Position numbers and translations under genes: made by a program. The notes below the pieces were generated by a model, which worked only from the letters and a program-made list of their open reading frames with translations, searched no databases and was not told the origin of the DNA. From positions 1 through 64,000 of the forward strand of contig JARGFK010000002.1 in assembly GCA_029211065.1 (NCBI GenBank): DNA of 64,000 nt. The letters are read 5' to 3'. Of this stretch, positions 25,810 through 33,941 are shown in pieces. The DNA is from Desulfobacterales bacterium (GTDB taxonomy: Bacteria > Desulfobacterota > Desulfobacteria > Desulfobacterales > JARGFK01). The first letter of the stretch is position 1, and every line of letters begins with the position of its first letter.

Positions 25810-28134
25810 TCACTGACCGTAAAGCTCTTCAACTTTTAAATACATGAATTTACTTTGAACGGCCTGATTGAAAGAATTGAGATGGAATCCCCGCCCGGCC
25901 AGGTAGTCGCCCAGTTTTTCATTGGTTTCTCCCAGGGATTTATTCCATTGGATGTTCTGACCCGCCTCTCTATTGGTCAGCGCAGTGTAGAAGACCTCAT
26001 CAGCAGTTTTAAAGGTCTTTTTTTCGATGAGCGGTTTAATATGATCATAAAGTTTTCGGCTCTTTTCCACATCGTCCACACTGACCAGAGAGTTGATAAT
26101 GATCAGTTTCTTGAGGTCCGATAAGGTCACATCGTCCTGGGTTCTAATCGCCCGCAAATAGGATTCCACCGGTTTGGCGGGGATTGCGATCCTTTCTTCC
26201 CATACCGCCGGGTTGTCAACCGAATGAATGAACTTGACCACATGGTTTAACACCTGAATTTTGCGGTCGCTCCATTTCCGCATCTTTTCCATAAGATTTT
26301 CATCAGAAAAATACAGGATGACATCCTTTGACAGTTCATTTCCCCGGGCGTTTTTAAATACGTGATCAATATAGGCTTCAATTCCTTCCAAAAGGCGGCG
26401 GTGCTGCCTATTAAAATCCTCCTGGCGTTGGGCCTGAGATTGCAGCGCTGCCGTTTCAAACTGAAACCGCCGGAAGCTGACCGCCTGGCCAGGCAAGCTG
26501 CTTTTTTCAAAACGGGCAATCATGTCTTCCAGTCCTTTATATACGTCGGCGGGGGTGTCTTCCAGCCGTGAGCTGGGATTTCTGACACCGTGTCGGCTGG
26601 GATAAACAAAGTATATCCGCAGATTCAGGAGCTGAGCCCTGGCAACGATGTCGCTGAAGGCCCCATCCGTCATGTCATTGGGGCCTGCGTCGGTTATGAT
26701 AAACAGCAACTTTTCATGCAGCGGCAGCATCAGCTTTTCTTTTTGCAGCGACTCGATTTCATCCAGCACTTTTATAAACGCTCTTGTCAAAGGTTCGGCA
26801 TAGTTTCGATCCCCGGTTTTGTGGGCGAACTCGATACTTTCCGGTCTTTTGACCCTCATAAATTGGGGCTCGCCCGTCATGTCACGGTCACTCGCCGGGG
26901 TATCCCAGTAGGCATAAACCCGGTTCATTCTGAGCCCGATCCCTTTTTCTTTCATTGCGCTGACGCTCTTGTTAAAAGACTTCACATAATCCGCAAAAGG
27001 GCGCATACTTTCTGACACGTCGATTAAAAAGAAAGTGTTCAGATTTTTTTTGATGGATTCTCCCAGGAGCCGCATCAGGCGGGGAGTAAACGCGCCGGGA
27101 ATGAATACTTTGGCGATTTGATTTTCGGCCACATCTTCCGGATGGGTTAACTGGGGAAAGCCGAAATGGGAATAAAATTTATGCAGGCTTTCCTGGTCCA
27201 GTTTTTCAACAATATCATTAAAAAGCCTTTCCTTTAAATAAATATGATCCACATAAAAATTGTTTATTTCGGTAGATTCCCTGGCAGGCTCACGATCATT
27301 CTTATCATTGAAAAACGGAACGGTTTGAAGCGGATGATAATACAGCCGCGAACGCCAGAGGGTTATGTATTTTTTTTCGACCCAGCCAATGATGCCAAAT
27401 TCCTCGATGTTATTGCGGTAGTCGAGCTCGTTAAAATCTTTGCCAAGCAAATAATACCCTTCGCGATAATCGAGGATTTTATAAAAATCATAATCCACCA
27501 GACTCTCCGGGGGGGTGGCGGTGTCTTTTTTACTGCCCTGCCAGCTGTTCCAGATGGTGGGGAACTCATCGGCCTCTCCCGGAAGGCTCAAAAAACCATA
27601 TATGGGAATATACGCCCGTTGTTTATCCAGCAGGGCATTATACCATAAAAAGGCTTTCTCAAAATCCGGCAGATCCATGCGGAATGTTTTTTTATCTTTT
27701 TGCCGCACCATTGTCAGCTGCAGGGTGTCCCAGTTTATTTCAGTGATGTAAAAAACTTCCTGAAATTGAAGCGGGTCTTGGGGGACCAGGCTGGTTAGGC
27801 TGTTTGCCGGAAGAAAGGCCTTGGCGTGCGCAATAAAGAAGGCGCCGTGATTGGGATCGGAACTGAAAACATACCGCTGTCCGCCGCCGCTTTCAGCTCC
27901 TTTTTTTTCAGCCGTCTGCAGATTTTGATCCAGTTCGCGATAAAGCCGCCGGACGGTCTGGATGAATCCGTCCGGTTCAAATTGACCTTCCCGGTCTCTA
28001 TCAATGGTGGTGGGACATTTGATATTTACCCGTCTGTCGGCATTAAAATCCGGGGAAACAGCTAGGGCAGCGTTGAGGGAAAGTAAAAAAGCAGCGCCCA
28101 TAAAATACAGTATCATTTTCCGCAAACAAACCAT
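25810..28134 (-). CDS. Secreted von Willebrand factor A protein with SH3-like N-terminal region, first gene of the cluster
   Basis: 774 residues. Signal peptide (MILYFMGAAFLLSLNAALA). An SH3-like stretch lies at about 220-262 (YYLLGKD ... GWVEKKYITLW). The vWA domain starts at about 365 with the complete MIDAS motif DVSES (Asp372, Ser374, Ser376) and continues through LLFIITDAGPND, so it should bind a divalent metal and a protein ligand. A helical C-terminal part of about 200 residues follows. GGAGG six bases before the ATG. First gene of the five-gene minus-strand set. The SH3 plus vWA order recalls TssR of Bacteroidetes type VI secretion, but no other secretion genes are present. Confidence 0.75.
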   Translation of the reverse strand: MVCLRKMILYFMGAAFLLSLNAALAVSPDFNADRRVNIKCPTTIDRDREGQFEPDGFIQTVRRLYRELDQNLQTAEKKGAESGGGQRYVFSSDPNHGAFFIAHAKAFLPANSLTSLVPQDPLQFQEVFYITEINWDTLQLTMVRQKDKKTFRMDLPDFEKAFLWYNALLDKQRAYIPIYGFLSLPGEADEFPTIWNSWQGSKKDTATPPESLVDYDFYKILDYREGYYLLGKDFNELDYRNNIEEFGIIGWVEKKYITLWRSRLYYHPLQTVPFFNDKNDREPARESTEINNFYVDHIYLKERLFNDIVEKLDQESLHKFYSHFGFPQLTHPEDVAENQIAKVFIPGAFTPRLMRLLGESIKKNLNTFFLIDVSESMRPFADYVKSFNKSVSAMKEKGIGLRMNRVYAYWDTPASDRDMTGEPQFMRVKRPESIEFAHKTGDRNYAEPLTRAFIKVLDEIESLQKEKLMLPLHEKLLFIITDAGPNDMTDGAFSDIVARAQLLNLRIYFVYPSRHGVRNPSSRLEDTPADVYKGLEDMIARFEKSSLPGQAVSFRRFQFETAALQSQAQRQEDFNRQHRRLLEGIEAYIDHVFKNARGNELSKDVILYFSDENLMEKMRKWSDRKIQVLNHVVKFIHSVDNPAVWEERIAIPAKPVESYLRAIRTQDDVTLSDLKKLIIINSLVSVDDVEKSRKLYDHIKPLIEKKTFKTADEVFYTALTNREAGQNIQWNKSLGETNEKLGDYLAGRGFHLNSFNQAVQSKFMYLKVEELYGQ

Positions 28135-28469
28135 TCGTCACCTCCACTTACCAGAAGCATTTCGCCTTAATGTCGGCAAATTTATTATCCGTCCCGGTGT
28201 TGTCGAAGCTTATATTGATTTAGGACTGAAGGATTTTACCGGGCCTATCAAAAAGTCGTGTTCAACCGGGCGCCTGCAAATCGGTTATCGCATCCGGTTT
28301 CAATAATGCTTGGAATTCCATCGGTGTTGTCTGAAACGGTTTACACCTGACTCGGATGCCCCCGCCGTGAAGACAGAAATGACAAGAATTTGTTTTTTGT
28401 TAGAGGAGTATAGTGAATTGAGACGTTTGTGTCAAATAAATTGCTGTTTTTTAAAACAGACCGTGGATA
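28135..28469. other. Intergenic region upstream of the vWA cluster
   Basis: 335 bases between the vWA gene start and the end of the Na/phosphate cotransporter gene, both on the minus strand. It must hold the promoter of the five-gene cluster, but no clear -35/-10 pair stood out. A small CTGTTTT/AAAACAG palindrome near 28443-28460 could end the cotransporter transcript. Confidence 0.35.
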
Positions 28470-30143
28470 TCATTTAACGCCGGCTACGGCCTGGGCGACG
28501 TTGAAGCAGTAGCCGCCCATTTTTTCAAAGTGCGCCAGCATATCGATGTAGAGCAGGCCGGGATCAATAGAGCAATCCCCGCAGCGAAGCCGGCTGATAT
28601 GATTCTGACGCATGCTTTCCCTCATGTCGTTGATGGAAGTTTCAATGACCAGCGCTTGTTCCATAATGTCTGGGTTCCCCTCTCTGATTCCGCTGGTAAT
28701 CAGGTCCAGAAACATCAGCACCCGACCGGTTATTTTTTTTAAATCTTCCTGGGCCATGGCGGTAAACTGCATATTATTTTCAATAAAACCTTCGATCAGT
28801 TGCGCGACATCTTCAGTGGAGTCTCCGATTCTTTCGATATTATTTGCCATGCGCATCAGGCTGGAAATTTCTTTGGCTTCGGATTCGCTCACTTCGCTTT
28901 GATACAATCGGGTCAAATACGTGGTGATTTCTTTTCGCATGGCGTCCAGAAAGCCTTCAACACTTCTCCAGCGTTCTAATTTTTTAATATCCCTTTCTTC
29001 GATACAGGATATCATATGTTTAAACATCTCTGCGGCGGTCTGCGACATGCGCACGATTTCACTGCGCACGGCTGTCAGGGCTGCGATGGGGCTGTCGATA
29101 AGTCGGAGGCTAAAGTCCGGAAGCCGGTAGATGTCTTCCTCCCCTTTCGGCTTGGGCGACAGCAGGATGCTTAACTTCACCAGCAACGGCATGAAGATTA
29201 AAAAGATGACGGCGTTTATGACATTAAACAGGGTATGCCCATTGGCGATATAGCGGGCAACATTGACGGCTTCGCCGTTCACGACCGTTTCAGCGGATCC
29301 GGTCCCCATGTGCCGGGTGATAAACCCGACCACATCAAGAAAATATGGGAAAATAAATATCATTATGATTACACCCATGACATTGAAAATGGTATGGGCA
29401 TTGGCGGCTCTATGGGCGTTTATGTTTGTGGAGCCCAGCCGGGCCAGCTGGGCCGTAATGGTGGTACCGATATTTTCCCCCAAGACCAGCGCCATGGCCG
29501 CCGGAAAGGTTACCAGTCCCTGAGTCGCCAGGGCCATGGTCAACCCGATGGTGGCAGACGAGGATTGAACCAGCACCGTCAAGACCGTACCGACAAACAC
29601 ACACAGCAGAATGCCGCCGATGTCGTCTGCGTTAAAGCGGGTAAAAAAAGCGATAAAAACAGGATCTTTTTTGATCGGCCCCAGGCCGTGACTCATGACC
29701 GTCAGGCCGAAAAACAGCAGGCCGAATCCCAGGACGAATTCACCCACATATCGGTATTTCTTTTTCTGGGTGAAAAATTTTAGAAAAACCCCGATGGCGA
29801 TGGCCGGCAATGCCGCATCGCTCAATTTAAATGCAATCAGTTGGGCCGTCATCGTAGTACCGATATTGGCCCCCAGAATCACCCCGACCGCCTGCTCAAG
29901 GGACATCAACCCGGCGCTGACAAACCCGATCAGCATCACGGTGGTGGCTGATGAAGACTGAATGATGGCGGTAACACCGGTTCCGGTGAGACAGCCGATC
30001 ACCCGGTTGGATGAGACAGCCCCCAGGATGCGCCTAATTTTATCGCCGGCGGACATCTGCAGGCCGTCCGTCATCATCCGCATTCCCAGAATAAAAATGC
30101 CCAACCCGCCGATTGTCTGAATCAGAACATTTATTAAATTCAT
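28470..30143 (-). CDS. Na/phosphate cotransporter family protein with PhoU-like domain
   Basis: 557 residues. Two repeated Na/Pi-cotransporter units fill the first two thirds, each with the QSSSA motif (AIIQSSSATTVML and VLVQSSSATIGLT), preceded by GGLGIFILGMRMMTDGLQ. The remaining part (about 345-555) is a helical PhoU-like domain that in this family is thought to modulate transport. Inner-membrane phosphate export or uptake driven by sodium is the usual assignment. AGAAGG precedes the start. No pho regulon genes are nearby. Confidence 0.88.
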   Translation of the reverse strand: MNLINVLIQTIGGLGIFILGMRMMTDGLQMSAGDKIRRILGAVSSNRVIGCLTGTGVTAIIQSSSATTVMLIGFVSAGLMSLEQAVGVILGANIGTTMTAQLIAFKLSDAALPAIAIGVFLKFFTQKKKYRYVGEFVLGFGLLFFGLTVMSHGLGPIKKDPVFIAFFTRFNADDIGGILLCVFVGTVLTVLVQSSSATIGLTMALATQGLVTFPAAMALVLGENIGTTITAQLARLGSTNINAHRAANAHTIFNVMGVIIMIFIFPYFLDVVGFITRHMGTGSAETVVNGEAVNVARYIANGHTLFNVINAVIFLIFMPLLVKLSILLSPKPKGEEDIYRLPDFSLRLIDSPIAALTAVRSEIVRMSQTAAEMFKHMISCIEERDIKKLERWRSVEGFLDAMRKEITTYLTRLYQSEVSESEAKEISSLMRMANNIERIGDSTEDVAQLIEGFIENNMQFTAMAQEDLKKITGRVLMFLDLITSGIREGNPDIMEQALVIETSINDMRESMRQNHISRLRCGDCSIDPGLLYIDMLAHFEKMGGYCFNVAQAVAGVK

Positions 30144-30505
30144 TGGGTAACCTTCTTAAATGGCCATTTGGTCATATGGTGCCGGAATCTGAAAAAGTTT
30201 TCGTCAGAAATTGAAAAAATATTTGCCAAACAATTATTCTTTCTTGGCAACATGTCAAGCTAAAATGCCCCTCTTCTTTTTGTCTTTTGGGTAATATTTT
30301 TGTTTTATTGAATTTTTTTTGAATCTTTTGTATGAAGCAACAAAAGCGCTTATCATCAATTTTCATGCAATATTCAGGTATTAAATAGGGTAAATATCCA
30401 TCTTTTATGCCATCAGCTTTACATTCCGGAAGCTGGGCGGTTGATATGGTTTTGAATTCGATGAAACCATAGATCCGTGAAACCCTGAAAAAGAGCTTCT
30501 TTAAA
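30144..30505. other. Intergenic region, AT-rich, no gene recognised
   Basis: 362 bases between the divergent cotransporter gene and the broken PLP-enzyme gene. Nothing recognisable as RNA gene or coding sequence; it should contain promoters for both sides. Confidence 0.4.
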
Positions 30506-31439
30506 ATGTCTGCTCCGACTGAACCTTCTAAAAACAAATCCGTTCTCCGTGACCGCTGCGGTCACCCCATGGATCCGGATGTCGGATATGCCCGGGGCAA
30601 CCTCTTGTCTTCTTCGCTGGATGAGTTCCGGCGCTATCAGCATGCGCTTCGCCTCATCCAAACAAGAGCAGCCAAGCATGGACGGGACAGCTTTTACAAT
30701 TTCACCGGCCTTCAGCGGCATTGCATTCTGGGTGATTCCGGGCTGGCGGCTCAGGATGAATGGCGTTCCGTCTTTATTGGACGACGCTTATGGCGCCCGC
30801 CTGCGACCCATAGTGTATCATCAGCCCAAAACCCTTGAAACCGGTATCGATATAGGTATTACCAGCTGCGACAAGGCCGGTTTGGGCGGCCCCCGGGCGG
30901 GGCTGATGGCCGGGCGGCCGGACCTGGTGACTCGGGTCCTGGCGCGTGCAGCCGAGCTGGGCCTGGAGGCAAGGCCGACTTTGGCGGTCGACGTTTGTCA
31001 CTCGCTGCAGAATTTCGACCCCCGGCAGCTTCAGCAGGAAGTTGTTCTCGGACAAAAAATATACCATCGCCTTTGCAGGCAGTATGGTGCCGAAGCCGTC
31101 CGTCAAACCGGTCTGGGTGCAACCATTACCGAAGAAGATGCCTGGTATCTGGTCCGGTCTTTAGGCATGAGCCAAAAACCCCTGCCGCTTGTCCCGGCTG
31201 AAGTCACCGCGGGTATCGGCATGTACTGGCTGCTGCATCATGGTATGATCACCGTAAATGCCCTGGGGCAGCCGGGCTCCCGGGTGTCGCTTCGGTTTAA
31301 GCCAAAACCGCAGGAGGTGGAGCGGTTCGGCGGACTGTCCGCGCTGGTGGCGGCCATCGATGACGGCATTCACTGGGTCGCCCGGCATTCAGCGTCCGTT
31401 GCGGATCTGCGCCGCCTGCTGTTCGGGACCATCGGGTAA
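30506..31439 (+). pseudogene. Broken SelA-like PLP enzyme (MJ0158-type), internal deletion and frame change
   Basis: Two frames are needed. The first begins at 30506 and runs through YQHALRLIQTRAAKHGRDSF then YNFTGLQ, like the N-terminus of MJ0158-type, SelA-related PLP proteins. From about 30710 the adjacent frame carries SLLDDAYGARLRPIVYHQPK, ITSCDKAGLGGPRAGLMAGR (with the expected PLP lysine) and a normal C-terminal domain ending at 31439. Between them I expect about 100-150 residues, including the nucleotide/cofactor phosphate part, that are missing. The downstream frame is open for 296 codons and may still be translated, but as an enzyme it looks dead. Family assignment is by motif recall. 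Confidence 0.5.
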
Positions 31440-31589
31440 TTGTCAAAAAAGCGTTTCAAGCGTATTTTTATCAATTGCCGATATAGCGGTTGTCAAAAAA
31501 ACGTTCCATTATCCCAACGTTTTTTTCTACAACCGCTTATACCGCAATTCATTGTTTTGGAACTTTATTATGGAAAGCGGTATAGCGGC
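31440..31589. repeat. Cluster of direct and inverted repeats forming a large palindrome
   Basis: TTGTCAAAAAAGCGTT (31440-31455) recurs as TTGTCAAAAAAACGTT (31490-31505). AGCGGTTGT (31485-31493) plus the A7CGTT run (31495-31505) pair with AACGTT7 (31516-31526) plus ACAACCGCT (31529-31537), giving arms of about 20 bp around a 10-base loop. TATACCGC (31538-31545) pairs with GCGGTATA (31577-31584), and TATAGCGG occurs at both 31482 and 31581. It could fold as a cruciform, act as a terminator for the upstream gene, or be a decayed small mobile element. Confidence 0.65.
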
Positions 31590-31753
31590 AAGTCTCCGGC
31601 GAAATTCTATTTTTCTGATGCATTTCTCATCCGTCCGGATTAAAATCTTTTTTGACATAAAAATTTTTTTATTATAATATTCAGCAACTATACAAACGGG
31701 ATAGGGACACTTTTTAAGCATTCACAGCGGTTAACACGGATGGGAGCAAAGCG

Positions 31754-32056
31754 ATGAATGAAAAAAACGGCAACATCTTTTCGGACAACCTGCTGGTATT
31801 TGTAGGAATCGGCCTTGCGGTTCTATACTGGTTCGTTGAGTCCCTTTTATATGTCTTTTCCCATGGCCAAAGTTTTTTTCAGCAGCTATTTCAGCCGGAT
31901 TTACTCGGTCTATACAGGCGCCTGATGGTTTTCAGCGTCTTTCTGCTTTTCGGTTCCCATGCCCAGGCTGCCATCAAAAAGCTCAAAGAAACCGAAGCGG
32001 ATTTAAGAGATTACAGCAAACGCCTTGAACAGGAAGTGAAAAAAAAGCTTTCATAA
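31754..32056 (+). CDS. Small two-helix membrane protein with C-terminal coiled coil
   Basis: 100 residues: two membrane helices (about 11-33 and 55-75) and then a charged coiled coil (AIKKLKETEADLRDYSKRLE). I recognise this pattern from the N-terminus of deltaproteobacterial sensor kinases, where the coiled coil leads into PAS and kinase domains; here the frame stops right after it. GGGAG precedes the ATG. Either a truncated sensor kinase or a real small membrane protein. It converges on the DUF1989 gene. Confidence 0.55.
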   Translation: MNEKNGNIFSDNLLVFVGIGLAVLYWFVESLLYVFSHGQSFFQQLFQPDLLGLYRRLMVFSVFLLFGSHAQAAIKKLKETEADLRDYSKRLEQEVKKKLS

Positions 32057-32071
32057 CGTTTGCCATAGTTA

Positions 32072-32722
32072 TTAGAACCCCTCACCAAAAACCTTCACAT
32101 CGATACCTTGGCTGCCGCCGGCCCACAGGTCCGGACAGGAGCTGATGCCCACCAGAGAATCCATTTCTATTCTAAAGTCTACATACGTTCCGGGTTCCGG
32201 ACGGGTCAGCCGATTGATCATCAGACCGGTTATGGGATTAATTTCGACATTCTGATATAGGTTAAACGGGCTGGGTATGTCACAGGGCGGAATTTTCCAT
32301 GGCTTGAGCGCTCTGATCAGATTCTCAAAGCAGCCATGGTCCGGAATTTCATCAGCCGGTATGTCTCGAAAGTAATATTCCGCCAGGCGGCCCTCTTTGG
32401 CAGCCAACTCGAAACGAGACCGGCTGCACATGCCGTGTTGCAGGTCATGGGTGCCCGTCTTGAACGTATCTTCCAAAATCGTCATGAGGGCATGGTTTGA
32501 CTTTGTCATGAGCACATCGCCGGTACTGATGAAAATTTTCCGATTATAGACTTTTGTGCGGGCCTGATCAAAGCGTTCTGTCTGGTCCTTCTGAGAAAAG
32601 GCAACCAGGTCGGCAATGGAGGTGCCCATGACGCGCAGGACTTGCCCCCTTTTCAGCTCGTAAGCCCATCCACTGTTTCTCTGAATCGCATGTTCGTAAA
32701 CCAAGTCTTTCTGCGTAACCAT
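32072..32722 (-). CDS. DUF1989 / urea carboxylase-associated family protein
   Basis: 216 residues. The DUF1989 domain spans nearly the whole protein; family landmarks are GTSIADLVAFSQKDQTERF, STGDVLMTKSNHALMTI, HGMCSRSRFELA and SCPDLW. Start at 32722 is chosen because AGGAGG lies five bases before it; seven extra upstream codons are possible. Members are found with urea or amidine catabolism genes, and several are amidohydrolase-like metalloproteins of unproven activity. Divergent from the GntR-controlled cluster, with about 470 bases between the two starts, so it may share its control. Confidence 0.75.
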   Translation of the reverse strand: MVTQKDLVYEHAIQRNSGWAYELKRGQVLRVMGTSIADLVAFSQKDQTERFDQARTKVYNRKIFISTGDVLMTKSNHALMTILEDTFKTGTHDLQHGMCSRSRFELAAKEGRLAEYYFRDIPADEIPDHGCFENLIRALKPWKIPPCDIPSPFNLYQNVEINPITGLMINRLTRPEPGTYVDFRIEMDSLVGISSCPDLWAGGSQGIDVKVFGEGF

Positions 32723-32901
32723 ACGAACCTCCTGAAGTCTCATTGAAATGCGACCGTTTCCCGTCGCAGCAGATTCTATTTCTGATCGTCGAACGGGTTA
32801 TCCACTGCTCACGGGCTAACCCTTTTCTGCTTAAAAGGCAACCTTTTAGCTTGTCAAACAGGCAACTATCGGAATAAGAGTTGTTTGTATAATTCTTATA
32901 T

Positions 32902-32918
32902 GTGTTATGGGTCAACAC
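32902..32918. promoter_or_regulatory. Inverted repeat upstream of the DUF1989 gene, possible operator
   Basis: GTGTT-ATGGGTC-AACAC, with a further AACAC three bases on, between the divergent DUF1989 and GntR genes. A dimeric regulator could bind; which one is not known. Confidence 0.3.
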
Positions 32919-33114
32919 TTAACACAATTGCATCCGGAATTAAGATGAAACCGATACAAGACCCTGATTTGATATTGCTGAACGGGCTTCCCCGCCATGC
33001 CGGTCAAGCTGTTGATGTCGAACCCCATATCCAGGTAAAACTGGTTTTGTCGCTTCTATGCACCACCGCGGTCGTCAAAGAAAGAACATGTATGACCGGT
33101 TTAATATTTTCGAC

Positions 33115-33143
33115 TTGACAGCAACACCCCCAGAACGTATATA
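33115..33143 (+). promoter_or_regulatory. Sigma-70 type promoter of the GntR gene
   Basis: A perfect TTGACA (33115-33120), 17-base spacer and TATATA (33138-33143). It drives the regulator gene, about 50 bases before its start codon. Confidence 0.75.
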
Positions 33144-33156
33144 GTCGACCGTCGAC
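33144..33156. promoter_or_regulatory. Probable GntR operator at the transcription start
   Basis: GTCGAC-C-GTCGAC is both a direct and an inverted repeat of a palindromic half-site. It begins right after the -10 box, where a bound repressor would block initiation. The FadR/FCD branch typically binds short palindromes of this sort (N-GT-N-AC-N form), so autoregulation is likely. Confidence 0.55.
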
Positions 33157-33195
33157 AAAAAAACATGGTGATCTTTTTGGGCGAAAAACACCCCG

Positions 33196-33876
33196 ATGCT
33201 GAGCAAAAAAATTAAACAACATGACTTTCGACCCGATGTTCTGGCCGGGCAGGTATCAAAAATTCTCACCGAAGCTATCCTGGAGGATGTATTAAAGGGC
33301 GGCGACAAGCTGGTGGAATCAGAGCTGCAAAAACAGTTCGGCATCAGCCGTTCTCCCCTTCGCGAAGCGTTCCGTGAGCTTGAAAAAAAAGGCCTGGTGA
33401 CCATTACCCCCCGGAAAGGAACATTTGTAAAGCGTATTGCCAGCAAAGACATCCAGGAAAATTTTCCGGTTCGTGCAACCCTGGAAGGACTTGCCGCCAA
33501 AGAAGCCTTTCATAAAATGGATGCCAAAGACCGTTCCCGCATAGAGCAGGTGCTGCTGAAAATGGAACAGGCTGTAAAGGAAAATGATCCCAAGGCATAT
33601 TGGAAACAGCATATTCTTTTCCACGAAATCTTTATCACGGCATGCGCCAATGACGTTCTCATCCATATCCTGAAGACATTGCGGATGCACAGCCTGTGGT
33701 ACCGGTTTTCCTATAAATATTATCGCGAAGATCTGCCCGGGTCTCTGGCGGTACACCGGAAAATTCTGAATCTTTTTAATGACCCGCAGACAGACCCGGC
33801 CATGCTGGCTGGACTGGTGCAACACCACATCGAAACGGCTTCTGAAAAATTTCTGGCCTATCTGGAAGAGCCTTGA
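33196..33876 (+). CDS. GntR family transcriptional regulator, FadR/FCD branch
   Basis: 226 residues. The N-terminal winged helix (about 10-80) has LVESELQKQFGISRSPLREA as the recognition region followed by ITPRKGTFV. The C-terminal FCD domain (about 90-215) is helical and shows the His pattern used to bind metal and a carboxylate ligand (KQHILFHEIF, LAVHRKIL, LVQHHIETA). FCD regulators usually sense small organic acids. It lies directly upstream of the cytochrome b/SdhA/SdhB/fumarase set, so it probably controls that operon and itself. Confidence 0.88.
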   Translation: MLSKKIKQHDFRPDVLAGQVSKILTEAILEDVLKGGDKLVESELQKQFGISRSPLREAFRELEKKGLVTITPRKGTFVKRIASKDIQENFPVRATLEGLAAKEAFHKMDAKDRSRIEQVLLKMEQAVKENDPKAYWKQHILFHEIFITACANDVLIHILKTLRMHSLWYRFSYKYYREDLPGSLAVHRKILNLFNDPQTDPAMLAGLVQHHIETASEKFLAYLEEP

Positions 33877-33941
33877 AATTTTTCAGATCCCCTTGCGGGA
33901 ACCTTCCGGCTGCTCTATGGGCCTGTTAGAGGAGAATGTTA

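Noticed and set aside
25810-28134. Type VI secretion TssR as firm name for the vWA protein
   Set aside because: Only the SH3-plus-vWA order resembles it; no tss genes are in the window, so it stays an alternative.
30419-30721. Minus-strand frame with protein-like look (LKAGEIVKAVPSML and SDIRIHGVTAAVTENG)
   Set aside because: Lies antisense to the N-terminal part of the SelA-like gene, whose downstream part is certain on the plus strand; no ribosome-binding site or family supports the minus frame.
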